DNA of 64,000 nt from Bacillota bacterium (GTDB lineage: Bacteria > Sysuimicrobiota > Sysuimicrobiia > Sysuimicrobiales > Segetimicrobiaceae), in contig JAJPJJ010000011.1 of NCBI GenBank assembly GCA_021324295.1, positions 1 to 64,000 of the forward strand, in the 5' to 3' direction. Position 1 is the stretch's first letter, and each line of letters begins with the position of its first letter. The translations under genes were made by a program, and so were the position numbers. The notes under the pieces were generated by a model. That model had not been told where the DNA came from. It saw nothing but the letters and a program-made list of their open reading frames with translations, and made no database searches. Shown here in pieces: positions 32,395-41,985 of this stretch.

Positions 32395-32520
32395 GCGAGG
32401 CCGCCGCGCCGGAAGGGCCCCTCGGGTGCGCCGGAGAAGCCGCCAGTGCTCGCGTGCGCGTTCCTGCGCCCCCGCGCGATGGAGATGGGTCGCTCATAGC
32501 GTGGAAGGAGGCACCGCTGC

Positions 32521-34203
32521 ATGGCCAGGACGACTGCAGATCTGACGCGCCGCTCGGCGGCGGTCACGGAGGGGCCCGCGCGTGCGCCCCACCGCGCGAT
32601 GCTACGGGCCACCGGGCTCACGGACGAAGATCTCCGGAAGCCGCTCATCGGCGTCGCTTCCTCGTGGAACGAGGTGACGCCCTGCAACCTCCACCTGAAC
32701 GTGCTCGCCCGCCACGTGAAGGACGGGGTCCGGGCGGCGGGCGGGACCCCGATCGAGTTCACGACGATCGCGGTGAGCGATGCGATCGCGATGGGACACG
32801 AGGGGATGAAGGCGTCGCTCGTGAGCCGGGAGGTCATCGCGGACTCCGTCGAGCTGATGGTGCGGGCGGAGGCGTTCGACGGCCTGGTCGCGATCGCCGG
32901 GTGCGATAAGAGCCTGCCCGGCATGATGCTCGCGATCGCGCGGCTCAACGTGCCCGCGGTGTTCCTGTACGGTGGCACGATCATGCCGGGACGGTTCGAC
33001 GGCCGCGATGTCACGATCGTGGACGTGTTCGAGGCGGTCGGGAAGTACGCCCGGGGCCAGATGACCGCGGAGGAGCTGTACCGGCTCGAGTGCGTTGCCT
33101 GCCCCGGCGCCGGATCGTGCGGCGGCATGTACACGGCGAACACGATGGCGTCCTGTGTCGAGGCACTCGGGATGTCGCTGCCAGGCAGCGCGTCGATCCC
33201 GGCGCTCGACCCGCGGCGCGTTGAGGTCTGCCGCGCCGCCGGCGAGGCCGTGATGCGCCTGCTGCGCGACGGCATCCGGCCGTCGGACATCCTGACGCGC
33301 GAGGCCTTCGAGAACGCGATCGTCACCCTCGTCGCGATGGGCGGTTCGACGAACGGCGTGCTGCATCTCCTGGCGATCGCCCGGGAGGCCGGCGTGCCGC
33401 TCGAGCTCGCCGACTTCGACCGCATCGCCCGCCGCACGCCTCACATCGCCGATATGCACCCCGGCGGCCGGTACATGATGGTCGATCTCGATCGCGCGGG
33501 TGGGGTCGCGATCGTGCTGCGCGAGCTGCTTGAGGGGGGGCTCCTCCGCGGCGGCGCGCTGACCGTCACGGGCAAGACGATCGCAGAGAATCTGCGGGAG
33601 CTCCGCCGGCCGGAGGATCAGGACGTCGTACGCCCGCTGAGCCGGCCGATCGCGCCGAGCGGCACGCTGGCGGTGCTCAGCGGCACGCTCGCGCCGGAAG
33701 GCGCGGTGATCAAGACCGCCGGGCTCCACCGACAGACGTTCCGCGGTCCGGCGCGGGTCTTCGAGCGGGAGGAGGACGCGTTCGACGCGGTCGTGCACGG
33801 ACGGGTCTCGCCGGGCGACGTCGTCGTGATCCGCTACGAGGGGCCCCGGGGCGGCCCCGGGATGCGCGAGATGCTCGCGGTCACGGGCGCGCTGTACGGG
33901 GCCGGACTCGGCGAGGAGGTCGCGCTCATTACCGACGGTCGGTTCTCCGGCGGGTCCCACGGCTTCGTGATCGGACACGTCGCCCCCGAGGCTGCGCACG
34001 GTGGCCCGATCGCCGCGGTGAGGGACGGCGATACGATCAGCATCGACATCCCGAACCGGCGCCTGGACCTGGAGGTGCCGGCGGGCGAGCTCGAGGCCCG
34101 GCTGCGCGCCTGGACGCCGCCCGAGCCCCGATACCGGACGGGCGCCCTCGCGAAGTACGCCACGCTCGTGTCGTCCGCGGCGCACGGCGCCGTCTGCCGG
34201 TAG
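32521..34203 (+). CDS. ilvD: Dihydroxy-acid dehydratase
   Basis: The 560-residue protein converts 2,3-dihydroxy-isovalerate and its methylvalerate homologue to the 2-keto acids in valine, leucine and isoleucine synthesis. Iron-sulfur ligands are visible in [17 protein letters not shown] and [16 protein letters not shown]. The C-terminal domain carries [22 protein letters not shown], the substrate-binding signature. Length is normal for the family. The ATG follows GGAAGGAGGCACCGCTGC. No other ilv gene is adjacent, so it is a single transcription unit ended by the strong hairpin at 34226. Confidence 0.97.
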   Translation: MARTTADLTRRSAAVTEGPARAPHRAMLRATGLTDEDLRKPLIGVASSWNEVTPCNLHLNVLARHVKDGVRAAGGTPIEFTTIAVSDAIAMGHEGMKASLVSREVIADSVELMVRAEAFDGLVAIAGCDKSLPGMMLAIARLNVPAVFLYGGTIMPGRFDGRDVTIVDVFEAVGKYARGQMTAEELYRLECVACPGAGSCGGMYTANTMASCVEALGMSLPGSASIPALDPRRVEVCRAAGEAVMRLLRDGIRPSDILTREAFENAIVTLVAMGGSTNGVLHLLAIAREAGVPLELADFDRIARRTPHIADMHPGGRYMMVDLDRAGGVAIVLRELLEGGLLRGGALTVTGKTIAENLRELRRPEDQDVVRPLSRPIAPSGTLAVLSGTLAPEGAVIKTAGLHRQTFRGPARVFEREEDAFDAVVHGRVSPGDVVVIRYEGPRGGPGMREMLAVTGALYGAGLGEEVALITDGRFSGGSHGFVIGHVAPEAAHGGPIAAVRDGDTISIDIPNRRLDLEVPAGELEARLRAWTPPEPRYRTGALAKYATLVSSAAHGAVCR

Positions 34204-34225
34204 CGGGTCCGCGGGGCGAAAGGCA

Positions 34226-34258
34226 TCGACCGTCCGGGGCGCGCACCCGGACGGTCGA
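34226..34258. terminator. Perfect 13-base stem-loop after ilvD
   Basis: TCGACCGTCCGGG and CCCGGACGGTCGA form a perfect stem around a seven-base loop, 23 bases after the ilvD stop and 36 before the stop of the convergent small gene. It should work as a bidirectional terminator; there is no T-run. Confidence 0.8.
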
Positions 34259-34293
34259 CGCGTGCTGGCGCGATCCCATCCGTCGATGGGCGT

Positions 34294-34497
34294 CTACTGC
34301 ACCATATTCTCCTGCCGGAACGGGTTGGTCGGGTTGTGGTACTCGCCCGCCATCGCGGTGCCCGTGGTCTGGGTTTCCGCGGCAGCGATCGACGGCACCT
34401 CGCCCGGCTGGGGCTGCACGCCGTCGTCCGCGAACGCTGCGGATGTGGCGGCGGCCAGCGCCCCGGTCAGGACGATCGCGGCAAGGGCCTTGCGCAT
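34294..34497 (-). CDS. Small exported protein of unknown function
   Basis: The 67-residue protein has a clear signal peptide (MRKALAAIVLTGALAAATSAAFA) and a mature part of about 44 residues containing a Gln/Pro/Glu-rich stretch and the tail YHNPTNPFRQEN. AAAGGAGGATACCACCG precedes the ATG at 34497. It has no cysteines and no domain I recognise. It stands alone between ilvD (convergent) and an amidohydrolase. Confidence 0.7.
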   Translation of the reverse strand: MRKALAAIVLTGALAAATSAAFADDGVQPQPGEVPSIAAAETQTTGTAMAGEYHNPTNPFRQENMVQ

Positions 34498-34803
34498 CGG
34501 TGGTATCCTCCTTTCTGTGGGGCTTGAAGGAGCGGCCTGCGCCGTCTCCATGCGGTTCGCGAACCTGGGGGGAGCCGCATGCTCCCTTCTCCTCCAGCAC
34601 TCGGTCCAACCCCCACGCGCCGGCGGACATTCCCATCGGCGCGCATCTTAACGAAGTTGTTACGGCGGCTCTTGATAGTCCCGTTACACGGGGCGCGCGG
34701 CGCGCCGCGCGCTCGGACCCGCCCGCGCCGCCCGCGTCGGTCGCGGCGGGGGGCGCCGAGGGCGCTCGGCGGCCTCGCGAGGTGCGGCGCGCCGGCGCGC
34801 CGC

Positions 34804-35796
34804 CTACGCGACGCCGAGCCGGGGGAAGATACGCGCGGCGGTGCGGCCCGTGATCCCCGCGGCCACGGTCTCGGACAGGTCGAGCGCGCGGATCGTGCTG
34901 AGCGCGGCCTCCACGTCGCCGATGACGTGGGGATAGTCGGTGCCCATCACGATCTGCTCCGCGCCCACCGCGTCGATCGCGCACCGCAGGGACGGGATGG
35001 AAAAGGAGACCGTGTCGTAGAAGACGCGCCGCAGGTAGTGGCTGGGAGGGTGCGGGAGCGCGTCGCGCAGCTCGGGATACGCGCGGTACCCGTTGTCGAG
35101 GCGCTGCATCAGGTACGGGAGCGTGCCGCCGAGGTGGCCCAGGATCAGCACGAGCCGCGGGAGCCGTTCCAGGACGCCGGCGAGCACCAGCCGTGCGATG
35201 CTCGCGGAGGTGTCGAACACGAAGCCGAGCAGCGGCACGAGGCCGGGCGCGACGGTCGCATCCCGTGCGGCGGGCGGCATCGGATGGACGAGCAGCGGCA
35301 CGGCGAGCGCCTGCGCGTGCGCGTAGACGGGAAAGAACGCGGGGTCGTCGAGGTAGCGGCCCTCGATGTTGCTGCCGATGATGACGCCGGCCATCCCCAG
35401 CTCCCGCACGGCCCGTTCCATCTCCGCGACCGCGGCCTCGGGATCGGGCAGGGGGATGCTCGCGAGGCCGGCGAACCGGCGGGGGTGGCGCCGGACGAGC
35501 TCGGCCACGCCGTCGTTGGCCCGGCGGGCCAGATCGCGCCGTCGCGTCTGCGGGCCGATGTAGACGTTGGGGACCGTAAGGGAGACGAGCTGGAGGTCGA
35601 CCCCGCACCGCTCCATGTCGCGCAGGCGTTCCTCCGGGCTCGTCATCTGCGGCGTCATCGTGACGGCCCGCTGCCCGTGCAGCGTGAGGATCGTGCGGCC
35701 GAGCGCGTCCCGGCCGAACGCGTACGGCTCCGGGCTCCGCCGGAGCTCGTCCAGGTAGCCGTCCGGATAGAAGTGCGCGTGCACGTCGATGATCAT
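34804..35796 (-). CDS. Amidohydrolase-2 family metal-dependent hydrolase (ACMSD-like)
   Basis: The 330-residue protein starts MIIDVHAHFYPDGYLDEL, giving the HxH metal pair; VPLLVHPMPP and LGHLGGTLPYLMQR supply further His residues, and VMGTDYPHV the conserved Asp. This is the amidohydrolase-2 barrel of 2-amino-3-carboxymuconate semialdehyde decarboxylase and gamma-resorcylate decarboxylase relatives. It probably decarboxylates or hydrolyses a ring-cleavage or aromatic acid. The track start at 36126 lies inside the upstream SnoaL gene; the ATG at 35796 is right. It is 77 bases downstream of that gene and likely co-transcribed. Confidence 0.88.
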   Translation of the reverse strand: MIIDVHAHFYPDGYLDELRRSPEPYAFGRDALGRTILTLHGQRAVTMTPQMTSPEERLRDMERCGVDLQLVSLTVPNVYIGPQTRRRDLARRANDGVAELVRRHPRRFAGLASIPLPDPEAAVAEMERAVRELGMAGVIIGSNIEGRYLDDPAFFPVYAHAQALAVPLLVHPMPPAARDATVAPGLVPLLGFVFDTSASIARLVLAGVLERLPRLVLILGHLGGTLPYLMQRLDNGYRAYPELRDALPHPPSHYLRRVFYDTVSFSIPSLRCAIDAVGAEQIVMGTDYPHVIGDVEAALSTIRALDLSETVAAGITGRTAARIFPRLGVA

Positions 35797-35873
35797 GCGG
35801 ACCCCCTGCGTGCGGTGCTGGTACGCATCGACCCGGCGGCTGGGTCGCGCGCCGACGATCCGGTGCGGCGGGG

Positions 35874-36266
35874 TCAGCGGGCCAGCCGTCGCTTCCGGTA
35901 GGAGTCCTTCCGGTGGATCTTCCCGTCCCGGAACTCGAACAGATCGCAGCCCCGCGCTTCGATCCGGCTGCCGTCGGGCCGCGTCGCGATCATCGTGTAC
36001 TCCGAGATCCCACGATCGCCGCACACGGTGTGGCGGGCGTTGGCGAACCGGATGTCCGGCAGCATCTCGAAGATCTCGGCGATGGCTTCCCGCACCGCGG
36101 CCTGGCCCTCGTACCGGCGGCCCCACGGGTCGGGGCCCCCGGAGCTCTCGAAGATACAGTCGGGGGTCATCATCTCCATGATGGCATCGATGTCGTGGCG
36201 GCTCCAGGCGGCGGCGTGGGCGACAAGCAGGTCGCGGTATGCTGAGGTCCCAGACTGCGGGACCAT
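35874..36266 (-). CDS. SnoaL-like (NTF2-fold) protein
   Basis: The 130-residue protein has the alpha+beta cone of the SnoaL/NTF2 family: LLVAHAAAWSRHDIDAIMEMMTPDCIFE, GRRYEGQAAVREAIAEIFEMLPD and CDLFEFRDGKIHRKDSY. Members are small hydrolases, isomerases or binding proteins for ring compounds. AAGGAGGGGGAGACAGCC precedes the ATG at 36266; the longer track ORF overlaps pyrB in antisense. Pairing with the amidohydrolase suggests a short aromatic or carboxylic acid pathway. Confidence 0.85.
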   Translation of the reverse strand: MVPQSGTSAYRDLLVAHAAAWSRHDIDAIMEMMTPDCIFESSGGPDPWGRRYEGQAAVREAIAEIFEMLPDIRFANARHTVCGDRGISEYTMIATRPDGSRIEARGCDLFEFRDGKIHRKDSYRKRRLAR

Positions 36267-36387
36267 GGCTGTCTCCCCCTCCTTATCGATGGGTCTTGCG
36301 ACGATGATTCTCTGCCACCCCGGAGACCCCTTGGCCCGCTTCCGCCCGGCAGGGGCGCCCCGGCGCCGCCGCGAAGAGCCCCCTGCG

Positions 36388-37401
36388 ATGCCTGCCCCGG
36401 CGACCCTCCACCTGTGGACAGGATGGCCCCACGTCCTGCGCTCCCAGCAGTTCGATCCCCCGGCGCTCGAGACCGTCTTCCGCGAGGCGCGGCTCGCCGA
36501 GGAGATCATCAACAGCGGCGGCAGCAACCTCCTCAAGGGGAAGATCGTCCTCACACTGTTCTACGAGCCGAGCACGCGGACGCGGCTGTCGTTCGAGTTC
36601 GCCACGTACCACCTCGGCGGCCGGGTGCTCTCCTCGGAGGCCGCGCGAGAGTTCTCCTCCGCGGCCAAGGGCGAGTCGATCGAGGACACGATCCGGGTGG
36701 TCTGCCGGTACCGTCCCGCCGCGATCGTGCTCCGGCACTACCAGGAGGGCGCGGCCGAGCGCGCCGCCGATGCCGCGCAGGACGCGCGCACGGGACGTCC
36801 AGTCCCGGTGTTCAACGCCGGGGACGGCCCCGGCCAGCACCCGACGCAGGCGCTGCTCGATGCGTACACGATCTGGCGCCACCGGGGCGCGCTGGAGGGG
36901 GTCACCGTGGCGGTCGCCGGAGACCTCCTCTTCGGCCGCACCGCGCGCTCGCTCTGCTATCTGCTGAGCAAGTACCCGGGCGTCTCGTTCCGGTTGATCG
37001 CGCCGCCGGCGGTCCAGATGAAAGACGACCTGCTGGCCTACCTGCGCCGGCACAGGGTGCCGTTCGTGCAGACCGACGACCTGACCGCGGGCGTGCGCGG
37101 CGCGGACGTGCTCTACGTGACGCGCATCCAGAAGGAGCGGTTCGAGGTGACCGAGGACTACGAGCGGGTGCGCAATGCCTTCTCGGTCACGCCCGCGGTC
37201 CTCGAGGCGCTCCCCGCGCACGCGATCGTGATGCACCCGCTGCCTCGCGTGGAGGGCCCGCATTCTGAGCTGCCGACCGCCGTGGACGCGGACCCGCGCG
37301 TCGTGATCTTCGACCAGACCGAGGCCGGGATGTACGTCCGGATGGCGCTGCTCAAGCTCACGTGCGCGGTGGAGCGGGGTCGGAGCTGGCCCGGCCGGTA
37401 G
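36388..37401 (+). CDS. pyrB: Aspartate carbamoyltransferase catalytic chain
   Basis: The 337-residue protein has FYEPSTRTRLSFE, the carbamoyl-phosphate site specific to ATCase, AAKGESIEDTIRV with the swinging Lys, GDGPGQHPTQALLD, GDLLFGRTARSL and MHPLPRVEG. It carbamoylates aspartate in pyrimidine synthesis. Ornithine transcarbamylase would have HPCQ instead of HPTQ. It is about 25 residues longer than E. coli PyrB, mostly at the ends. No pyrI or other pyr gene lies next to it; an aspartate-type aminotransferase follows after 170 bases. Confidence 0.92.
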   Translation: MPAPATLHLWTGWPHVLRSQQFDPPALETVFREARLAEEIINSGGSNLLKGKIVLTLFYEPSTRTRLSFEFATYHLGGRVLSSEAAREFSSAAKGESIEDTIRVVCRYRPAAIVLRHYQEGAAERAADAAQDARTGRPVPVFNAGDGPGQHPTQALLDAYTIWRHRGALEGVTVAVAGDLLFGRTARSLCYLLSKYPGVSFRLIAPPAVQMKDDLLAYLRRHRVPFVQTDDLTAGVRGADVLYVTRIQKERFEVTEDYERVRNAFSVTPAVLEALPAHAIVMHPLPRVEGPHSELPTAVDADPRVVIFDQTEAGMYVRMALLKLTCAVERGRSWPGR

Positions 37402-37571
37402 CCGCCCCGGCGCGATCCCGGACCCCGCATCGGCCGCCGCCCTGCGCCGGTGAGCGCCCGGCGCGCGCCGCGCCCGCCGGACGGCGGCGGGGAGTCCTCC
37501 CGGCGGCAGCGAATACCACGCTGGCGCGGCTCCGGGGGATCGCCGGCGGCCGGCCCCAGGAGGGAAGCGCG

Positions 37572-38762
37572 ATGCACCTGTCCCAGGCCGTACGCCATAT
37601 GACGCCGTCGATGACGATCGGCATGGACGACCGCGCCCGTGCGCTCCGGCGGCAGGGCGTCGACGTCGTGAGCTTCGCCGCCGGGGAGCCCGACTTCGAC
37701 ACGCCGGAGGCCATCAAGCAAGCGGCGATCCGGGCGATCCGGGAAGGCTTCACCAAGTACACGAGCCCCGCCGGCATCCCCGAGCTGAGGCAGGCCGTCG
37801 CCGAACGCCTGCGGCGGGACTACGGCGCCGACTACGCCCCCGACGAGATCGTGATCACGGCCGGCGGCAAGCCCGCCCTGTACTTCGCCCTCCGGGCGCT
37901 CTGCGAAGCCGGGGACGAGGTGCTCGTGCCGGTCCCGGCGTGGGTCTCGTACATCGAGCAGGTGCGGCTGGCGGGCGCCCGGCCCGTCGCGGTCCCCACC
38001 GACGGCGGTGACGGGTGGCAGCCGCGGACGGACCGGATCGTCCCGCTGCTCGGGCCGCGGACGCGCGCGATCATCGTCAACTCCCCGCACAACCCCACCG
38101 GCACGGTGTACACGCGCGAGACGCTCGCCGCGCTGGTGGAGGTCTCGCAGCGGCACGGTGTCTACCTGTTGAGCGACGAGATCTACGAGAGCATGGTGTA
38201 CGACGGCGCGCGGCACGTCTGCCTGCCCGGGGCGTGGCCGGAGGCGCGCGATCGCATCGTGCTGCTGAACTCGATGTCCAAGACCTACGCGATGACGGGG
38301 TGGCGCCTCGGCTACGTGGCGGCGCCGCGGCCGCTCGCGGACGGCATCGCCGCGCTGCAGGGCCACCTGAGCGGCAACCCCAACTCGATCGCGCAGAAGG
38401 CCGCCCTGTCCGCGCTGGCCGAGCGCGTGGAGCTCGGCGAGATGGTGGCCGAGTACGACCGGCGCCGGCGGTACGTCGTCGAGCGGCTCAACAGCCTGTC
38501 CGGCGTCGCGTGCGCCATGCCCCGGGGCGCGTTCTACGCGTTTCCCGACGTGCGCGGCGTGCTCGCGCGGCCCGGCGGCCCGACGACGTCTGCGGCGCTG
38601 GCCGAGTACCTGCTGGAGCAGGCGCACGTCGCGCTCGTGCCCGGCGAGGCCTTCGAGGCGCCGGGATTTCTCCGGCTCTCGTACGCGACGTCGATGGCGC
38701 GCATCGAGCAAGGGCTCGACCGCCTCGCGCAGGCGCTCGAACCGCTCGCGGCGCGGGTCTGA
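37572..38762 (+). CDS. aspC: Class I aminotransferase, aspartate aminotransferase type
   Basis: The 396-residue PLP enzyme has FAAGEPDFDTPEAIKQAA, SPHNPTGTVYT with the Asn that contacts PLP, LLSDEIYESMVYDG with the conserved Asp/Tyr, and SMSKTYAMTGWRLGY with the Schiff-base Lys, plus the Arg of LRLSYATS that binds the substrate carboxylate. It fits subgroup I-gamma aspartate or prephenate aminotransferases. CAGGAGGGAAGCGCG precedes the ATG. The next gene, pruA, follows after 79 bases, so the two may form an amino-acid operon. Confidence 0.9.
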   Translation: MHLSQAVRHMTPSMTIGMDDRARALRRQGVDVVSFAAGEPDFDTPEAIKQAAIRAIREGFTKYTSPAGIPELRQAVAERLRRDYGADYAPDEIVITAGGKPALYFALRALCEAGDEVLVPVPAWVSYIEQVRLAGARPVAVPTDGGDGWQPRTDRIVPLLGPRTRAIIVNSPHNPTGTVYTRETLAALVEVSQRHGVYLLSDEIYESMVYDGARHVCLPGAWPEARDRIVLLNSMSKTYAMTGWRLGYVAAPRPLADGIAALQGHLSGNPNSIAQKAALSALAERVELGEMVAEYDRRRRYVVERLNSLSGVACAMPRGAFYAFPDVRGVLARPGGPTTSAALAEYLLEQAHVALVPGEAFEAPGFLRLSYATSMARIEQGLDRLAQALEPLAARV

Positions 38763-38841
38763 CCGCGGGGTCCGGCCCGGGCGGGGACGCGGCGCGCCGG
38801 GGCGCGGCCGCCCGGTCCTGCAACCGAGGGGAGTGAGTGCG

Positions 38842-40395
38842 ATGATGAGGCCCGCCGAGTTTCACAATGAGCCGCTCAGCGACTTCACGTCCGGGACGGT
38901 CCGGCAGGAGATGGAGCAGGCGCTGCGGTCCGTCGAGGCCGAGCTGGGTCGCGAGTTCCCCCTGCTGATCGGCGGCCGGGCCGTGCGGACGGAGCAGACG
39001 TTCCGGTCGATGAACCCCTCCCGCGCCGACCAGGTCGTCGCGGTGCTCCACCAGGCGGGCCCGCGCGAGGTCGACGCGGCGGTGGAGGCCGCCCTGCGCG
39101 CGTTCGAGTCGTGGCGGTGGGTGCCGGCCGAGGAGCGCGCGGCGCTCTTTCTGCGGGCCGCGCACGCTCTCCGGCGCCGGCGTCTGCACGCCGCGGCGTG
39201 GATGTGCTACGAGGTCGGCAAGAACTGGGCCGAGGCCGACGCGGACGTGGCCGAGGCGATCGACTTCGCCGAGTACTACGCCCGGGAGATCCTGCGCTAC
39301 GCGCCGGCCCGCCCGCTCCCGCCGGCCCCGGGAGAGATGAGCGAGTACCAGTACATCCCGCTCGGCGTCGTGGCCGTGATCTCGCCGTGGAACTTTCCGC
39401 TCGCGATCCCGGCGGGCATGGCGCTCGCGGCGATCGTCAGCGGCAACACGGTCGTGGTGAAACCGGCGAGCGACTCCGCCGCGACCACGTACCTGATCGC
39501 GGAAGCGCTCACCGACGCCGGTCTGCCGCCGGGTGTCCTGAACGTCATTACGGGCTCCGGCGCGGTCGTCGGCGAGGCGCTGGCGACGCACCCCAAGGTG
39601 CGGATGATCGCGTTCACGGGCTCGCGGGAGGTCGGGACGCACCTCTTCGAGCTCGCGGCCCGCACACCGCCGGGGCAGATCTGGCTCAAGCGGGTCATCG
39701 CGGAGATGGGCGGGAAGAACGCGGTGATCGTCGACGACGAGGCACCGCTCGACGAGGCGGTCGCGGGCATCATCGCGTCGGGCTATGGGTACCAGGGGCA
39801 GAAGTGCTCCGCCGGCTCGCGCGTCGTGGCGACCCCGCGCGCGTACGGCGAGGTCGTCGAGATGATCGCGGAGAGGGCGCGCCGCCTCGAGGTGGGCCCG
39901 GCGCCGGAGAACTTCCCGGCGGGGCCGGTCATCAACGCGGCGGCCGAGAGGAAGGTGCTGGAGTACGTGGAGGTGGGCCGGCGCGAGGGACGCCTCGCGG
40001 CCGGCGGCGGCCGAGCCCGGGAGGGCGGGTACTACATCGCGCCCACCGTGTTCGTGGACGTGCCCCCGGACGCCCGGATCGCGCAAGAAGAGATCTTCGG
40101 CCCCGTCGTGGCCGCGATCCCGGCCCGTGACTTCGACGATGCGCTGCGGATCGCCAACAGCACCGCGTTCGGGCTGACCGGTTCGGTGTACTCGCTCGAT
40201 CCCGTCAAGCTGGCCCGCGCCCGGCGCGAGTTCATGTGCGGCAACCTGTACCTGAACCGGAAGTGCACGGGCGCGCTCGTGGGTTCGCACCCGTTCGGCG
40301 GGTTCAACATGTCCGGCACCGACAGCAAGGCCGGCGGGCCGGACTACCTGCTCAACTTCCTCCAGCCGCGGGTGGTGTCGCACAAGTACCGCTGA
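38842..40395 (+). CDS. pruA: L-glutamate gamma-semialdehyde (P5C) dehydrogenase
   Basis: The 517-residue aldehyde dehydrogenase has ISPWNFPLAIPAGM, catalytic Glu in IAEMGGKNAVIVD, catalytic Cys in GYQGQKCSAGSR and the diagnostic C-terminus NRKCTGALVGSHPFGGF and SGTDSKAGG. It oxidises glutamate semialdehyde from proline or arginine breakdown to glutamate. The ATG at 38842 lies eight bases after GGAG; the track uses a GTG nine bases earlier. No PutA-type proline dehydrogenase domain is fused or adjacent. Confidence 0.93.
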   Translation: MMRPAEFHNEPLSDFTSGTVRQEMEQALRSVEAELGREFPLLIGGRAVRTEQTFRSMNPSRADQVVAVLHQAGPREVDAAVEAALRAFESWRWVPAEERAALFLRAAHALRRRRLHAAAWMCYEVGKNWAEADADVAEAIDFAEYYAREILRYAPARPLPPAPGEMSEYQYIPLGVVAVISPWNFPLAIPAGMALAAIVSGNTVVVKPASDSAATTYLIAEALTDAGLPPGVLNVITGSGAVVGEALATHPKVRMIAFTGSREVGTHLFELAARTPPGQIWLKRVIAEMGGKNAVIVDDEAPLDEAVAGIIASGYGYQGQKCSAGSRVVATPRAYGEVVEMIAERARRLEVGPAPENFPAGPVINAAAERKVLEYVEVGRREGRLAAGGGRAREGGYYIAPTVFVDVPPDARIAQEEIFGPVVAAIPARDFDDALRIANSTAFGLTGSVYSLDPVKLARARREFMCGNLYLNRKCTGALVGSHPFGGFNMSGTDSKAGGPDYLLNFLQPRVVSHKYR

Positions 40396-40416
40396 GGGCC
40401 CGCTCCCGGCCAGCCC

Positions 40417-41766
40417 CTACCGGGCCCCCGCCTCGTCGGCGCCTCCGTCGGCGCCCGCGCGAGCCACGCTGCTTCCCGGAAGGCGCGGCGGCCCCGGCGC
40501 GGCTGCGGCCGGGCGCGTCGCGAGCCGCCACCGGAGCACCGCCGCCGTCGCCACGATGCCGATCGCCCCTCCCACGGCGAGAGCGCGGGGGGCGCCCCAG
40601 AGCTGCGCGAGCGTCCCGGAGACGAGCGCACCCGCCGGGGTCATCCCGCCCATGACGATCGCGTACATCGACATCATCCGCCCCCGCAGGTGGTCGGGAG
40701 ACGCGACCTGCAGCGTGGTGTTGGCGGTCGCCGTGAACATCACGAGGCTGGTGCCGGCCAGGCCGAGCACGGCCGCCGCCGGCGAAAACTGCCGGATCCC
40801 TGCGAGGATCAGCTCCGTCACCGCCAGCATCCCGGCGCCGCCGAACAGGAACACCGGCCGGGGGCCGAGGTGGCTGAGCGACGCCACGATCAGCGCGCCC
40901 AGCACGGCGCCGGCGCCCTGGGCGGACATGAGGAAGCCGAAGCCCGCGGCCTCCTGGTGCAGGACGTCCTTGGCGAACACGGGCACGAGGATGTTGAAGT
41001 TCAGCACGAAGACGCTCTGGGCGGCCACCAGCGCGACGACCTGGAGGGCCACCGGGGTCTGGCGCAGGTACGCGACCCCCTCGTAGAGGTGGGCCACGAG
41101 GCCGGCGCGCACCTCCACCATGTCGCCCCGCCGCACACGCATCATCAGGAGGGCGACGATCACCGGGACAAAGCTGATGCCGTTCGCCAGGAACGCCCAC
41201 GCCATCCCCAGCGTGCCGATGGCGGCGCCCGCGACTGCCGGGCCGAACAGCCGGGCCGCGTTGAAGATCGTGGAGTTGAGAGCCACCGCGTTCATCGTGT
41301 CGGCGCCCTCCACCATCTCGAAGATGAACGCCTGCCGGGTGGGGATGTCGAACGCCGAGGTGACCCCGAGCGCCGTGGCGAGCGCGATGACGTGGCCGTA
41401 GCGGATCGCGCCGGTGAGCACGAGGGTGCCCAGCGCGAGCGCCTGGAGCATCTGCAGCGTCTGGGTGACCACGAGGAGCCCGCGCTTGCTCACACGATCC
41501 GCCGTCACGCCGCCGATCATGGAGAAGAGCAGCACGGGCGTCCACTGGAGCGCGCCGACGACGCCCAGCAGAAACGGCGAGCCGGTGAGCTGCAGCACGA
41601 GCCACGCCTGGGCGATGCGCTGCATCCAGGTCCCGATGAGCGAGACGAGCTGCCCGACGAAGAACAGACGAAAGTTCCTGTGGCGGAGCGCGGCGAAGGG
41701 GTCTAGCCGCCGGCCGCCGGTCGGGTCGCCCGCCTGCGTCTGGGGCACGTAGAGGCGGGGACTCAC
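40417..41766 (-). CDS. MFS transporter, EntS-like
   Basis: The 449-residue protein has 12 predicted helices. The N-terminal ALRHRNFRLFFVGQLVSLIGTWMQRIAQAWLVLQLTGSP and GGVTADRVSKRGLLVVTQ patches are typical of the enterobactin-exporter-like MFS_3 family. It may export a siderophore-like or other secondary product. The GTG at 41766 (SPRLYVPQTQAG) fits better than the track ATG, whose first 42 residues are Pro/Arg-rich. It diverges from guaB. Confidence 0.87.
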   Translation of the reverse strand: MSPRLYVPQTQAGDPTGGRRLDPFAALRHRNFRLFFVGQLVSLIGTWMQRIAQAWLVLQLTGSPFLLGVVGALQWTPVLLFSMIGGVTADRVSKRGLLVVTQTLQMLQALALGTLVLTGAIRYGHVIALATALGVTSAFDIPTRQAFIFEMVEGADTMNAVALNSTIFNAARLFGPAVAGAAIGTLGMAWAFLANGISFVPVIVALLMMRVRRGDMVEVRAGLVAHLYEGVAYLRQTPVALQVVALVAAQSVFVLNFNILVPVFAKDVLHQEAAGFGFLMSAQGAGAVLGALIVASLSHLGPRPVFLFGGAGMLAVTELILAGIRQFSPAAAVLGLAGTSLVMFTATANTTLQVASPDHLRGRMMSMYAIVMGGMTPAGALVSGTLAQLWGAPRALAVGGAIGIVATAAVLRWRLATRPAAAAPGPPRLPGSSVARAGADGGADEAGAR

Positions 41767-41985
41767 GGCCTCATCATAGCACCCCGTCTCCGCCCGTGGG
41801 CCGGGCCCGCGCGGCCCCGCCTTCGTCCCCTCCTCCGCGGAGGCGTGCGGCGGGGAGACCGTCCGGCGCGATGGCGCGGCGCGGGCGGGCACGCGCCCCG
41901 CGCGGGGTGTTTACGGGGCCGCCCGGATCTTGCTAAGCTGGCTACGGGATCGGGGCGTCCGGACGTGTTGCGGGAGGGTGTGTGG

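Noticed and set aside
40389-40428. GGGCCCG/CGGGCCC repeat between pruA and the MFS gene.
   Set aside because: The stem is only seven bases, with a long loop and overlapping both gene ends; it is too weak to call a terminator.
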